Source of the DNA: Bacteroides coprosuis DSM 18011
Lineage (GTDB): Bacteria; Bacteroidota; Bacteroidia; Bacteroidales; Bacteroidaceae
Length of the DNA: 64,000 bases
Direction: 5' to 3'
Assembly (NCBI GenBank): GCA_000212915.1
Contig: CM001167.1
Span: 1,108,780 to 1,172,779, forward strand
Of the stretch, positions 44,794 through 54,932 are shown piece after piece (within the stretch, counting starts at the first letter, position 1; the number at the start of each line of letters is the position of its first letter). A program made the translations under genes and the position numbers. A model generated the notes under the pieces. That model did not search any database. It was not told where the DNA came from and worked only from the letters and a program-made list of their open reading frames with translations.

Positions 44794-45990
44794 ATGTTGA
44801 AAGGTAAAAAGATAATTCTAGGTATAACTGGAAGTATTGCAGCCTATAAAGCTTGTTTAATTATTCGTGGCTTAATAAAAAAAGGTGCAGAGGTTCAAGT
44901 TGTAATAACTCCTGCAGGGAAAGAGTTTATCACACCGATAACTCTTTCTGCTTTAACAAGTAAACCAGTTATTAGTGAGTTCTTTGCTCAACGAGATGGT
45001 ACATGGAATAGTCATGTGGATTTAGGTTTGTGGGCTGATGCTATGCTTATTGCTCCAGCAACTGCAGCCACTCTTGGCAAAATGGCTAATGGGGTAGCTG
45101 ATAATATGCTTATAACTACTTATCTATCGGCAAAATCTCAAGTATTCGTAGCCCCTGCTATGGATTTGGATATGTTTGCTCACCCATCAACTCATCGCAA
45201 CTTAGATATTCTTCGCTCTTATGGGACTATTATTATAGAGCCTACATCGGGTGAGTTAGCTAGTCATTTAGTCGGAAAGGGGCGTATGGAAGAGCCTGAC
45301 CAAATTATCAATGTTCTCGAAAGGTTTTTTGAAAAAAAAGCAGATTTAGCAGGTAAGAATATTCTGATAACTGCTGGACCTACTTATGAGCAGATAGACC
45401 CTGTGCGTTTTATTGGTAACTACTCTTCGGGTAAAATGGGATTTGCAATAGCAGAAGAATGTGCAGAACGTGGGGCTAAAGTAACATTAATTGCTGGACC
45501 AGTTCAGCAAAAAACTACACATGCTAATATTACTCGTATTGATGTGCGTTCAGCTAAAGATATGCATGATGAAGCAGTAGATGCTTTCCCTAATATGGAT
45601 GTTGCTATACTCTCTGCTGCTGTTGCCGATTATACTCCAGCTGACGTGTCTGCTACTAAGATGAAAAGGAAAGATGGCATCGAAATGAATTTGGAATTAA
45701 AACCGACACAAGATATCGCAGCGAAACTAGGACAGATGAAAACCACAAAGCAACATTTGGTTGGGTTTGCCCTCGAAACAGATCATGAGGAAGATCATGC
45801 TCGAAAAAAGTTAGTTAAGAAGAACCTTGACTTTATCGTGCTCAACTCTCTTCAAGATAAAGGTGCTGGATTTCAGTGTGATACTAATAAAGTAAGTTTG
45901 ATTGATGCTAGTAGTCGAACCGATTTCCCATTAAAAATGAAGTCTGAGGTGGCACAGGATATAGTTGATCGACTAGTTTCAATCTTATAA
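44794..45990 (+). CDS. coaBC: Bifunctional phosphopantothenoylcysteine decarboxylase/synthetase
   Basis: A 398-residue two-domain enzyme of coenzyme A synthesis. The N-terminal CoaC flavoprotein (about 1-185) has GITGSIAAYKA, the catalytic-region HVDLGLWADAMLIAPATAAT and a PAMDLDMF substrate loop. The C-terminal CoaB (about 186-398) has ITAGPTYEQIDPVRFIGNYSSG and AAVADYTP. Located between the exonuclease gene (4 bases) and recN. Confidence 0.95.
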   Translation: MLKGKKIILGITGSIAAYKACLIIRGLIKKGAEVQVVITPAGKEFITPITLSALTSKPVISEFFAQRDGTWNSHVDLGLWADAMLIAPATAATLGKMANGVADNMLITTYLSAKSQVFVAPAMDLDMFAHPSTHRNLDILRSYGTIIIEPTSGELASHLVGKGRMEEPDQIINVLERFFEKKADLAGKNILITAGPTYEQIDPVRFIGNYSSGKMGFAIAEECAERGAKVTLIAGPVQQKTTHANITRIDVRSAKDMHDEAVDAFPNMDVAILSAAVADYTPADVSATKMKRKDGIEMNLELKPTQDIAAKLGQMKTTKQHLVGFALETDHEEDHARKKLVKKNLDFIVLNSLQDKGAGFQCDTNKVSLIDASSRTDFPLKMKSEVAQDIVDRLVSIL

Positions 45991-46019
45991 TCTCTCATTG
46001 ATTTAAATTATATTACAAT

Positions 46020-47681
46020 ATGCTTCGCTCATTACATATAAAGAACTATGCATTGATAGAAGAACTGCATATGAATTTTGATGCTGGCTTCTCTGTTATA
46101 ACAGGGGAAACTGGGGCAGGAAAATCTATCATACTAGGAGCTATAAATTTGCTTCTTGGTCAAAGAGCTGATGTGAAGTCTATTCGTCGTGGAGAAAAAA
46201 AATGTGTTATAGAAGCTGTATTTGATATCAGTAAATATAATATGAAATCCTATTTTAAGGAAAATGAATTAGAGTACGACGACGAATGTATATTGAGACG
46301 AGAGGTTCAATCTTCAGGAAAAAGTAGAGCATTTATTAATGATTCTCCTTCATCTGTTAGTCAGATAAGAGAGCTGGGAGAACAACTCATAGATATTCAC
46401 TCTCAACATCAAAACCTATTGTTAAATAAAGAGGGTTTCCAACTGAATGTACTAGATATCATTGCTGGAAATGAGCAAATACTCTCAGAGTATGTACAGG
46501 TTTATACAGAGTGGAAAGCCCTAGAAAAATCATTAAAAAAGCTCACAGATTTAGCAGAGCAAAGTAAAGCGGATGAAGATTATATCCGTTTTCAGTTAGA
46601 GCAATTTGCTGAAGCTAATTTAAAGGTAGGTGAAAAAGAATTGTTAATTCAAGAATCGGAAACCTTAGAGCATGCAGAAGATATAAAATCATCTTTATAT
46701 AAATTAACTCAAATATTTGAGTCTGATGAAGTTGGATTACTAGCTTTGCTGAAGGAAGGATTATTAGAATTAAATAATCTGCAAAATATTTATCCAGAAG
46801 CAGAGGAATTAGCACAACGTATGGAAAGTGCTGTTATTGAGTTGAAAGATATTGCTCAAGAAATAGCAGATAAAAGCGAAAATGTTGTCTATAATCCGGA
46901 GCGTTTGCAAGAGGTGGAAAATAGATTGAACATTATTTATTCATTAGAGCAAAAACATAGAGTCCAAAGTGTCGAAGAGCTTATGGCACTAGAGGAGGAT
47001 TTTGTTACTCGCTTAAATGATATAACCTCTTATGATGAACGGATAGAAGAGCTAACGAATCAATGCGCAGTTGCCTTTGATAAAGCGAAGTCTAAAGCTG
47101 CACAGCTTTCAAATTCAAGAAAGATTGCTGCAATTAAAATTGAAAAAGACTTAAGCTCTCGTTTGCTCCCTTTGGGAATGCCTAATGTGCGTTTTCAAAT
47201 AGAAATTAAGCAAAGAGAAACTTTAAGTGTGCATGGTGAGGATTCAGTGAGCTTCTTGTTTTCTGCTAATAAGAATGGGGTTTTACAAAATATCACATCT
47301 GTTGCGTCAGGAGGCGAGATTGCGCGTGTAATGCTTTCTATTAAGGCTATGATTGCGGGAGCAGTAAAACTACCTACTATTATTTTTGATGAAATAGATA
47401 CGGGGGTTTCTGGAGAAATAGCTGATAGAATGGCCGATATGATGGTTGAGATGGGAGGCTTAGACAGACAAGTTATAAGTATAACTCACTTACCTCAAAT
47501 TGCAGCTAAAGGATCTTCTCATTTTAAAGTTTATAAACTAGATAATGAGGAGGAAACAATTAGTAATATTAAGAAGTTAAATAAAGAAGAACGAATCGAA
47601 GAGATAGCTAATATGTTAAGTGGTGCTACTCTAACAGATGCCGCTCTTAGCAATGCAAAATCATTACTTGGGTACAAGTAG
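46020..47681 (+). CDS. recN: DNA repair protein RecN
   Basis: A 553-residue SMC-like ATPase of double-strand break repair. Walker A is ITGETGAGKSIILGA (about 28-42); the coiled coil covers about 150-360; the signature SVASGGEIARVMLSIK and Walker B PTIIFDEIDTGVSG are intact, with the D-loop/His switch SITHLPQIAAKGSSHF. Length is typical. The coaBC-recN-rlmB order is common in Bacteroides. Confidence 0.95.
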   Translation: MLRSLHIKNYALIEELHMNFDAGFSVITGETGAGKSIILGAINLLLGQRADVKSIRRGEKKCVIEAVFDISKYNMKSYFKENELEYDDECILRREVQSSGKSRAFINDSPSSVSQIRELGEQLIDIHSQHQNLLLNKEGFQLNVLDIIAGNEQILSEYVQVYTEWKALEKSLKKLTDLAEQSKADEDYIRFQLEQFAEANLKVGEKELLIQESETLEHAEDIKSSLYKLTQIFESDEVGLLALLKEGLLELNNLQNIYPEAEELAQRMESAVIELKDIAQEIADKSENVVYNPERLQEVENRLNIIYSLEQKHRVQSVEELMALEEDFVTRLNDITSYDERIEELTNQCAVAFDKAKSKAAQLSNSRKIAAIKIEKDLSSRLLPLGMPNVRFQIEIKQRETLSVHGEDSVSFLFSANKNGVLQNITSVASGGEIARVMLSIKAMIAGAVKLPTIIFDEIDTGVSGEIADRMADMMVEMGGLDRQVISITHLPQIAAKGSSHFKVYKLDNEEETISNIKKLNKEERIEEIANMLSGATLTDAALSNAKSLLGYK

Positions 47682-47699
47682 TATAATAAATAAAAATAC

Positions 47700-48449
47700 A
47701 TGGTAGATAAAAGTGAAATAATCTTTGGTGTTCGTGCAGTCATTGAAGCTGTAGAAGCAGGTAAAGAAATAGATAAAATCTTAGTTAAAAAGGACATACA
47801 GAGTGATTTGTCTAAAGAATTGTTTACTGCATTACGTGGCAAAATGGTTCCTGTACAGAGAGTACCTGTTGAAAGACTAAATCGTGTGACTCGTAAAAAT
47901 CACCAAGGTGTTATTGCTTATGTGTCTGCAGTAACTTATCAAAAGGTAGAAGATCTTGTTCCTTTCTTATACGAACAAGGAAAGAATCCTTTCTTTGTGA
48001 TGCTGGATGGAGTGACGGATGTGAGAAACTTCGGAGCAATAGCTCGTACTTGCGAATGTGGTGGTGTTGATGCTGTTGTTATACCAATGAAAGGAAGTGT
48101 AAGCGTAAATGCTGATGCTGTGAAAACCTCAGCAGGTGCCCTGCATACATTGCCTGTTTGTAGAGAGCAAAGCTTAAATACTACAATCAAATATTTAAAA
48201 GATAGTGGTTTTAGAATTTTAGCTGCTACAGAAAAAGGTGACTATAACTATACGCAAGGCGATTATACCGGACCTATCTGCCTTATAATGGGATCGGAAG
48301 ATAAAGGTATTTCTGCTGAGAATTTATCGCTATGCGATGAATGGATGACTATTCCTATTTTAGGAAATATACAATCCTTAAATGTATCTGTTGCTGCAGG
48401 AGTTTTAATTTATGAAGCTGTAAAACAACGTACACCAGATAAAGAATAG
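47700..48449 (+). CDS. rlmB: 23S rRNA (guanosine-2'-O-)-methyltransferase RlmB
   Basis: A 249-residue SpoU/TrmH-class knotted methyltransferase. The N-terminal substrate-binding domain (about 1-75) begins SEIIFGVRAVIEAVEAG. The catalytic domain has LDGVTDVRNFGAIARTCECGG, LIMGSEDKGIS and IPILGNIQSLNVSVAAG, the last being the SAM-binding knot. Co-directional with recN (18 bases). Confidence 0.94.
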   Translation: MVDKSEIIFGVRAVIEAVEAGKEIDKILVKKDIQSDLSKELFTALRGKMVPVQRVPVERLNRVTRKNHQGVIAYVSAVTYQKVEDLVPFLYEQGKNPFFVMLDGVTDVRNFGAIARTCECGGVDAVVIPMKGSVSVNADAVKTSAGALHTLPVCREQSLNTTIKYLKDSGFRILAATEKGDYNYTQGDYTGPICLIMGSEDKGISAENLSLCDEWMTIPILGNIQSLNVSVAAGVLIYEAVKQRTPDKE

Positions 48450-48490
48450 CAACCTGAATACGCCTAAATTCTAATCGAAATAAAACATAT

Positions 48491-50194
48491 ATGAAACGAA
48501 TACTATTTACTATGCTGCTTTGCTTTTGTGCATTGCAGTATGGTTTTTCGCAGGGTCCTAAATGGGTTACTAAAGCAAAGAAATCAGTTTTCTCAATTAT
48601 GACCTTTGATAAAGACCATAATTTGCTGAAAACCGGAAATGGTTTTTTTATCTCTCCAACTGGGGTAGGAGTATCCGATTTTGATTTATTTAAAGGAGCT
48701 TATCGTGCAGTAGTAATAAATACAGATGGGAAAGAAATTCCTGTCGAATGTATTTTAGGTGCAGATGATACTTATGATGTGGTTAAGTTTAGAGTAGATT
48801 TATCACTCGTGAAAAAAGTAGATTACATCGATTTAAATACTAGTAATATATCGATTGGTGATGAGGTGTTTGTTCTTCCTTACTCTGTGGAGAAAGATAG
48901 AGCTTGTACTCCAGGGAAGGTAAAGAAAGTAGATGTGATTCGAGATAATCATAAATATTATACTTTGGATTTACGCACTAGTACTAACTTGGTAAGTTGT
49001 CCTGTTTTAAATGCAAGTGGTATGGCAGTGGGATTATTGCAAAAATCTTTTGATAATTCTGATTCTATGACGTCTCATGCTGTTGATGCTAATTTTGTTG
49101 CAGGATTACAAATCAGTGCATTGTCATTTGATGATGTTTCTTTGAAAGATATTTATATTAAAAAAGGATTGCCAGAGCAAGAAGATCAATCTCTTGTTTA
49201 TTTGATGATGGTCAGTAGCAAATTACCTTTGAAAGAAATGGGTGTATTGTATTCTGATTTTATTAAACAATTTCCTAATAGCAGTGAAGGGTATCTGAAA
49301 AGGGCACAATACTTCTTGAATATAGCTGAAAAAAGTGATGATGTTTTATTTGCAGAAAATGATTTGAAAAAAGCATTAGAAGTATCTCCGACGAAAGATG
49401 CTATTCTTTTTAGTATTGCTAGACTGATTTTAAATAATCAGGGCTTAGAAGTGCTGAATGATTTGCCTAATTGGCAGGTTGAAACTGCTCTAGAAAGGAT
49501 AGATGAGGCTATTCGCATTAAAGATGAAGCTATTTACACTCAGTTACGTGCCGAAGCTCTTACGCTTTTAGGTCGATTTGATGAGGCTTTAGATTGCTAT
49601 TCTGTAGTTAATAAATCGGAAATAGCATCTCCTCTTTCTTTTTATAATACAGCTTTAGTTGAGAAAGCAAAAGGTTCAAGTTCAGATGTTGTATTAGTAC
49701 TGTTAGATAGCTGTGTAAATCGTCTAGAAAAACCCTATAACTTTAGTGCTTCTCCTTATTTATTTGAGAGAGCTCAAGTATTAACCTCAATAGGTAAGCA
49801 TAGAGATGCTTTAAAAGATTTAGATGAATATTACTATTCAGTTAATGGACAAGTTAATTCTGCATTCTTCTACTTTAGAGAGCAAGTTGCAGTCCAAGCC
49901 AAACTATTTCAACAAGCATTAGATGATATTGAATTAGCTATTCAGTTAGATCCTAATGAACCGATTTATTTGGCAGAAAAAGCCTCTATCAATTTAAGGG
50001 TTGGTAGATATGAAGTAGCTCTTGAGACAGTCAATAATCTTATTGCTTTAGATCCTAATTATGCCGAAGCATACAGACTTCAAGGTGTAGCCTATATGCA
50101 ATTAAAAGATAATAGAGCGTGTGCTAGCTTTAAAAAGGCAAAAGAGCTTGGCGACATAGTGGTTGAACAGTTGATAGACAAACACTGTAAATAA
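48491..50194 (+). CDS. Exported trypsin-fold pseudoprotease with TPR repeats
   Basis: A 567-residue exported protein (signal peptide ending GFSQG). Residues about 25-215 have the layout of a trypsin-like peptidase (NGFFISPTGVGVSDFDLF, YDVVKFRVD, NLVSCPVLNASGMAVGLLQ). The catalytic His position reads Asp (DFDL in place of NYHV) and the Ser position reads Val (LVSCP in place of NSGGP), so it is probably inactive. Residues about 235-565 form TPR-like helices (AYTQLRAEALTLLGRFDEALDCY, DPNYAEAYRLQGVAYMQLKD). Likely a periplasmic scaffold. It ends the dnaN-led series and is followed by a strong terminator. Confidence 0.82.
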   Translation: MKRILFTMLLCFCALQYGFSQGPKWVTKAKKSVFSIMTFDKDHNLLKTGNGFFISPTGVGVSDFDLFKGAYRAVVINTDGKEIPVECILGADDTYDVVKFRVDLSLVKKVDYIDLNTSNISIGDEVFVLPYSVEKDRACTPGKVKKVDVIRDNHKYYTLDLRTSTNLVSCPVLNASGMAVGLLQKSFDNSDSMTSHAVDANFVAGLQISALSFDDVSLKDIYIKKGLPEQEDQSLVYLMMVSSKLPLKEMGVLYSDFIKQFPNSSEGYLKRAQYFLNIAEKSDDVLFAENDLKKALEVSPTKDAILFSIARLILNNQGLEVLNDLPNWQVETALERIDEAIRIKDEAIYTQLRAEALTLLGRFDEALDCYSVVNKSEIASPLSFYNTALVEKAKGSSSDVVLVLLDSCVNRLEKPYNFSASPYLFERAQVLTSIGKHRDALKDLDEYYYSVNGQVNSAFFYFREQVAVQAKLFQQALDDIELAIQLDPNEPIYLAEKASINLRVGRYEVALETVNNLIALDPNYAEAYRLQGVAYMQLKDNRACASFKKAKELGDIVVEQLIDKHCK

Positions 50195-50221
50195 AAGATT
50201 TTTAGTCTTGCTAAAAAACAG

Positions 50222-50265
50222 AAGGAGGGTGCCACCATTGCATTGGTTGCACCCTCCTTACTTTT
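50222..50265. terminator. Bidirectional terminator between the TPR gene and uvrB
   Basis: Arms AAGGAGGGTGC (50222-50232) and GCACCCTCCTT (50249-50259), extended by an inner ACCA/TGGT helix, then T-rich sequence. Confidence 0.85.
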
Positions 50266-50301
50266 ATATATCTTACTTAAATATAGAATTTTATTATTGC
50301 T

Positions 50302-52314
50302 TTATACTTTCTCTTTGAGCATTTCCTCTAATTTGAATAGCTCATCTCTGTATTGTGCCGCTTGAATGAAATCTAAGTCCTTTGCAGCTTTCTTCATTAG
50401 TTTGCGAGTTCTTTCAATACTCTTAGCTAATTCATCTCTACTCATATATTGGACCACAGGATCTGCTGCAATATTAGGCATTTCTGGTTCTATATATGCT
50501 TTTCCTGATTCATCGTGGTATTCACCAAATACAGCTAGATTACGGGCCTTCTTAATTTGTTGAGGAGTAATATTATGAGCTTCATTATAAGCCAACTGTT
50601 TTTCCCGACGGCGATTGGTTTCATCTATTGTTTTTTGCATACTGTCTGTCATTTTATCAGCATACATAATGACCATACCATGGATGTTACGTGCAGCTCT
50701 ACCCGCTGTCTGAGTTAAAGAACGATGTGATCTAAGGAATCCTTCTTTATCGGCGTCTAATATAGCAACAAGAGATACTTCAGGTAAATCAAGTCCTTCA
50801 CGAAGGAGATTGACCCCTATCAATACATCAAATAGGCCTTGACGTAAATCATCCATAATCTTCACTCGTTCAAGTGTATCTACATCACTATGAATATAAT
50901 TGCACTTTACTCCATGGTTGAGGAGATATTCTGTAAGTTCTTCTGCCATTCTTTTGGTTAGAGTAGTAACTAGTACTCTTTCTTGACGTTCTACTCTAAG
51001 TTGGATTTCTTCCATTAAATCATCAATTTGATTCATGCTAGGGCGAACATCTATAATAGGATCTAATAAACCCGTAGGGCGAATGACTTGCTCGACAATA
51101 ACTCCATCTGATTTCATTAACTCGTAATCAGCAGGAGTTGCGCTGACATAAATGACTTGTTTTGCCATCTCTTCAAATTCTTCAAACTTTAAAGGACGGT
51201 TATCCATAGCGGCAGGTAAGCGAAAACCATACTCTACCAAGTTGGTCTTTCTTGCTTTATCCCCTCCGTACATAGCTCTGATTTGTGGAATACTAACGTG
51301 ACTTTCATCAATAACAATTAGAAAATCTTCAGGAAAGAAATCGAGTAAGCAGTAGGGCCTTGTTCCTGGTTCTCGTCCATCAAAATAGCGAGAGTAGTTT
51401 TCAATGCCAGAGCAGTGACCTAACTCTCGAAGCATTTCCATATCATACGTTACACGTTCATATAATCGTTTGGCCTCGTATGGTTTACCTATTTCCTCAA
51501 AGTAAGTAACTTGTTTTGTTAAATCTTCTTCTATCTGGTGAATGGCACTTAGGGTAGATTCTTTGGTAGTCATAAAAAGATTAGCAGGATAAATCTTATA
51601 CGATTCATAATCTGCAATTGTAGCACCTGAAATAGGATCTACTTCTTCTATACTATCTACTTCATCATCCCAAAAAACAACTCTTAATATATGATCAGTA
51701 TATGCAAGATAGATATCTACAGTATCTCCCTTTACTCGAAAGTTTCCACGATTGAGCTCAATGTCATTACGTACATATAAGCTGTCTACTAATCTTCTGA
51801 GAAATACATTTCTATTGACAACCTTGCCTTGCTCAATATCTATTACATTATTGTAGAAGTCTGCAGGATTTCCCATACCATAGATACAAGATACAGATGA
51901 AACAACTACAACATCTTTTCTTCCCGATAATAAAGATGAAGTAGCGGCCAAACGAAGCTTATCAATTTCGTCATTGATAGCTAAATCTTTTTCAATATAA
52001 GTATCGGAACTAGGGAGATAAGCCTCTGGTTGATAATAATCATAGTAGGATACATAATATTCTACGGCATTATTGGGGAAGAAGCTTTTAAATTCGCTAT
52101 ATAGTTGGGCTGCTAAGGTTTTATTATGGCTCAATATCAATGTTGGTTTATTGACATTGGCGATAACATTGGCTACAGTGAAGGTTTTTCCCGAACCTGT
52201 CACTCCAAGTAGTGTTTGTCCGGGAACGTCACTAAGGACACCTTCAGTTAATTCTTTTATGGCTTCGGGTTGATCACCCGTTGGTTTGTAATCTGATGTT
52301 AGTTCAAATTTCAT
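50302..52314 (-). CDS. uvrB: UvrB, excinuclease ABC subunit B
   Basis: A 670-residue helicase-like damage-verification subunit. Walker A is GVTGSGKTFT; the beta-hairpin YYVSYYDYYQPEAYLPSSDTYI is intact; DESHVSIPQI is the DEAD-box equivalent. The C-terminal UvrC-binding motif (RKLMKKAAKDLDFIQAAQYRDEL) is present. It starts 7 bases after the purine permease stop, so the two are co-transcribed; I know of no functional reason for that pairing. Confidence 0.96.
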   Translation of the reverse strand: MKFELTSDYKPTGDQPEAIKELTEGVLSDVPGQTLLGVTGSGKTFTVANVIANVNKPTLILSHNKTLAAQLYSEFKSFFPNNAVEYYVSYYDYYQPEAYLPSSDTYIEKDLAINDEIDKLRLAATSSLLSGRKDVVVVSSVSCIYGMGNPADFYNNVIDIEQGKVVNRNVFLRRLVDSLYVRNDIELNRGNFRVKGDTVDIYLAYTDHILRVVFWDDEVDSIEEVDPISGATIADYESYKIYPANLFMTTKESTLSAIHQIEEDLTKQVTYFEEIGKPYEAKRLYERVTYDMEMLRELGHCSGIENYSRYFDGREPGTRPYCLLDFFPEDFLIVIDESHVSIPQIRAMYGGDKARKTNLVEYGFRLPAAMDNRPLKFEEFEEMAKQVIYVSATPADYELMKSDGVIVEQVIRPTGLLDPIIDVRPSMNQIDDLMEEIQLRVERQERVLVTTLTKRMAEELTEYLLNHGVKCNYIHSDVDTLERVKIMDDLRQGLFDVLIGVNLLREGLDLPEVSLVAILDADKEGFLRSHRSLTQTAGRAARNIHGMVIMYADKMTDSMQKTIDETNRRREKQLAYNEAHNITPQQIKKARNLAVFGEYHDESGKAYIEPEMPNIAADPVVQYMSRDELAKSIERTRKLMKKAAKDLDFIQAAQYRDELFKLEEMLKEKV

Positions 52315-52321
52315 GTATATA

Positions 52322-53617
52322 TTATCCTATCGCTAATTTCAGTATGAATAGAATAGACAAGATATACATTGTTAGGGAAATTTCCTTGTGATGACCTGTA
52401 AAAACACGAATTACTACATAACTTAACATACCTAAAATAATACCATCAGCAATAGAATAAGTTAATACCATCATCAACATAGTCACAAAAGCGGGTAGGG
52501 CTTCAGATATATCGTTCAAGTCAATCTTTGGTATATTCCCAATCATCAATACACCTACAATGAATAAAGCTCCTGTTGTTGCAGCGCTAGGAATTAATAA
52601 AAACAGAGGTGCTAAAAATAGAGATAATAAGAATAATATAACTACTGTAAATGAGGTTAAGCCAGTTCTGCCACCTTCGCTAATTCCTGATGCACTTTCT
52701 ACAAAGGCACCCACGGTAGATGTTCCACACATTGCACCAAAAGTAGTAGCAACAGCATCTGCAAGAAGTGCTTGTTTCATATTTGGGATATTTCCGTCCT
52801 TATCCATCAATCCACCTTTAGCAGTAACTCCAATCAGTGTACCAAGTGTGTCAAATAAATCCATGAATATCAATACAAAAACAACTACTATCATATCTAG
52901 TGACCATAGTTGTGAAAAATCGAATTGCATAAATGTAGGTTCTAGTGAGTGAGGCATAGATATAGGAGTAAAACTATCTGGTATCTGTGTTACACCCATT
53001 GGAATACCTATAATAGTACAAATGGCTATACTATAAAATAGGGCTCCTTTTATGCGATATTTCATTAAAATACCACTTAGTAGAATACTAATGACGGCTA
53101 AGATAGATATGGGAGTGAAATTGCCTAACATTACATAAGTGGCTTCACTAGGCATAATAATACCTGCATTTTTAAGACCTATAAAGGATATAAACATACC
53201 TATACCGGCTGATATAGCAAATCTAAGACTTAGGGGGATACTTTTTACTATGGCTTCTCGTACATTAAATAATGTGATGAGGATGAATACAATCCCCTCA
53301 ATAAAGACAGCAGCTAAAGCTGTTTGCCAAGAAAGTCCCATTCCTTGTACAAGTGTGAACGCAAAAAATGCATTTACACCCATAGCAGGGGCTAGTGCAA
53401 TAGGTAGCTTAGCCAGTACTGACATCAAAAGAGTACCTACAGCTGCACTTAATGCTGTTGCTGTGAAAACTGCCTCTTTACTCATTCCAGCTTGTGACAA
53501 GATGTCGGGGTTGACAGCTAGAATATAAGACATTGTTAGAAACGTAGTTAGTCCGGCAACCAGTTCGGTGCGGACTGAGGTTTGGCCGTTGTAGCCAACT
53601 AATTTACCTAATTTCAT
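52322..53617 (-). CDS. NCS2-family adenine/guanine/hypoxanthine permease (AzgA type)
   Basis: A 431-residue inner-membrane purine importer with about 12-13 helices. AzgA/PbuG markers are ELVAGLTTFLTMSYILAVNP near the N-terminus, APAMGVNAFFAFTLVQGMG, and MDLFDTLGTLIGV with acidic substrate-site residues, followed by TSTVGAFVESASGISEGGRTGL. The gene shares an operon with uvrB (7-base gap). I looked for a purine riboswitch upstream and saw none. Confidence 0.92.
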   Translation of the reverse strand: MKLGKLVGYNGQTSVRTELVAGLTTFLTMSYILAVNPDILSQAGMSKEAVFTATALSAAVGTLLMSVLAKLPIALAPAMGVNAFFAFTLVQGMGLSWQTALAAVFIEGIVFILITLFNVREAIVKSIPLSLRFAISAGIGMFISFIGLKNAGIIMPSEATYVMLGNFTPISILAVISILLSGILMKYRIKGALFYSIAICTIIGIPMGVTQIPDSFTPISMPHSLEPTFMQFDFSQLWSLDMIVVVFVLIFMDLFDTLGTLIGVTAKGGLMDKDGNIPNMKQALLADAVATTFGAMCGTSTVGAFVESASGISEGGRTGLTSFTVVILFLLSLFLAPLFLLIPSAATTGALFIVGVLMIGNIPKIDLNDISEALPAFVTMLMMVLTYSIADGIILGMLSYVVIRVFTGHHKEISLTMYILSILFILKLAIG

Positions 53618-53658
53618 GTGTAGTGTGGTTTGAAATACTAATGTGTTACAACGGGATG

Positions 53659-53690
53659 CAAAATTCGTTAATTATATTATGAAAAGCAAG
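53659..53690 (-). promoter_or_regulatory. Probable promoter of the purine permease-uvrB operon
   Basis: Minus strand: CTTG (53690-53687), 20-nt spacer, GAATTTTG (53666-53659). Each box differs from consensus by one base. The rest of the 53.6-54.1 kb gap shows nothing but AT-rich DNA and the bamD promoter. Confidence 0.55.
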
Positions 53691-54045
53691 GAAGAAACAG
53701 TAAATCGATAGAAGTTTAGACTGAGTATAGAATACTGTAAAAGTGAATTTTATCTCTTCAGGAATAATGAGATATTGAAAAGTTTTACATAGCCTGTCGT
53801 GAATAGAATAAATGAAGTATTTAATGTTCGTTTTATATCTAATTTTATAGTTTTTGTAAGTTTAACCTTTTTATAGATATGGCTAATTTAAACTTAGAAT
53901 AGAATTAATAAGACTTAAATATTGTATTTATATATTATAGAAATTTGGTAAGAGTAATCAAAAAAACTATCTTGAATTTTAGACTAAAAAGTGTGGCTTT
54001 ATGCTGATTTAAAGAAGCTTGATAGCCACTATAAACACATAAAAA

Positions 54046-54077
54046 TTGGTTTATTCGCTATAGAATAAGTAGATTTG
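54046..54077 (+). promoter_or_regulatory. bamD promoter
   Basis: TTG (54046-54048), 21-nt spacer, then TAGATTTG (54070-54077), a full -7 match, 18 nt ahead of the bamD ATG. The predicted 5' UTR is therefore very short. Confidence 0.65.
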
Positions 54078-54095
54078 CACATTATTAAAACTAGG

Positions 54096-54914
54096 ATGAA
54101 GAAAAATATTATTATAACACTGCTTGCAGCAATCGTATTGTCCTCATGTGGTCAATATAGCAAACTTTTGAAAAGTAAAGACTACGAGTATAAGTATGAG
54201 GCTGCTAAGACATACTACGCAAAAGGTCAGTATAACAAAGCTTCAACTCTTCTTAATGAGTTGACGATGATTTTTAAAGGTACAGATAAAGCAGAAGAGT
54301 CTGTTTATCTTTTGGGAATGTGTTATATGAATCAAAAAGATTATACTACTGCAGCTACCACTTTTATTACTTATTATACAAGTTACCCAAGTGGTAGATA
54401 CGCAGAGATAGCTCGATACCAAGCAGGAAAATCGTTGTATCTAGATACTCCAGAGCCTAGGTTAGATCAAACAAGTACTTATAAAGCAATTCAAGAATTG
54501 CACCTATACTTAGAAGAGTACCCTAATAGTGCTAGGAAAACTGAAGCAGAGGATATGATGTTTGAACTTCAAGAAAAACTAGTAAAAAAAGAATATCTAG
54601 CATCGAAACTTTATTATGACTTAGGTTTATATATGGGTAATAATTATCAATCTTGTATTATTACAGCTCAAAACACATTAAATGATTATCCATATACAAA
54701 ACAACGTGAAGAATTGAGCGTTTTAATATTAAGAGCTAAATATGCTATTGCAGAGAATAGTGTTGAAGAAAAGAAAGATGAACGTTATCGTGATGCAATA
54801 GATGAATATTATGCATTTAAAAATGAGTTCCCCGAATCGAAGTATGTGAAAGAAGCAGAAAAAATATTTAAGAACTCTGTGAAAGAAGTTGATATAGACG
54901 GAATTAAGGACTAA
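54096..54914 (+). CDS. bamD: Outer-membrane assembly lipoprotein BamD
   Basis: A 272-residue lipoprotein (lipobox LSSC) with TPR-like helices, a component of the BAM complex that inserts beta-barrels. Markers are YSKLLKSKDYEYKYEAAKTYY, YLLGMCYMNQKDYTTAATTF and a second half with LYYDLGLYMGNNYQSCIITAQN. I start at ATG 54096 (MKKNIIITLLA), which follows the promoter directly; an ATG seven codons earlier overlaps the promoter. Followed by omega (18 bases). Confidence 0.93.
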   Translation: MKKNIIITLLAAIVLSSCGQYSKLLKSKDYEYKYEAAKTYYAKGQYNKASTLLNELTMIFKGTDKAEESVYLLGMCYMNQKDYTTAATTFITYYTSYPSGRYAEIARYQAGKSLYLDTPEPRLDQTSTYKAIQELHLYLEEYPNSARKTEAEDMMFELQEKLVKKEYLASKLYYDLGLYMGNNYQSCIITAQNTLNDYPYTKQREELSVLILRAKYAIAENSVEEKKDERYRDAIDEYYAFKNEFPESKYVKEAEKIFKNSVKEVDIDGIKD

Positions 54915-54932
54915 AATTTAAGATAAAGATTT

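Noticed and set aside
53618-54045. Purine riboswitch ahead of the AzgA-type permease
   Set aside because: No three-way junction or conserved loop sequences are recognisable; only promoter-like boxes are present.
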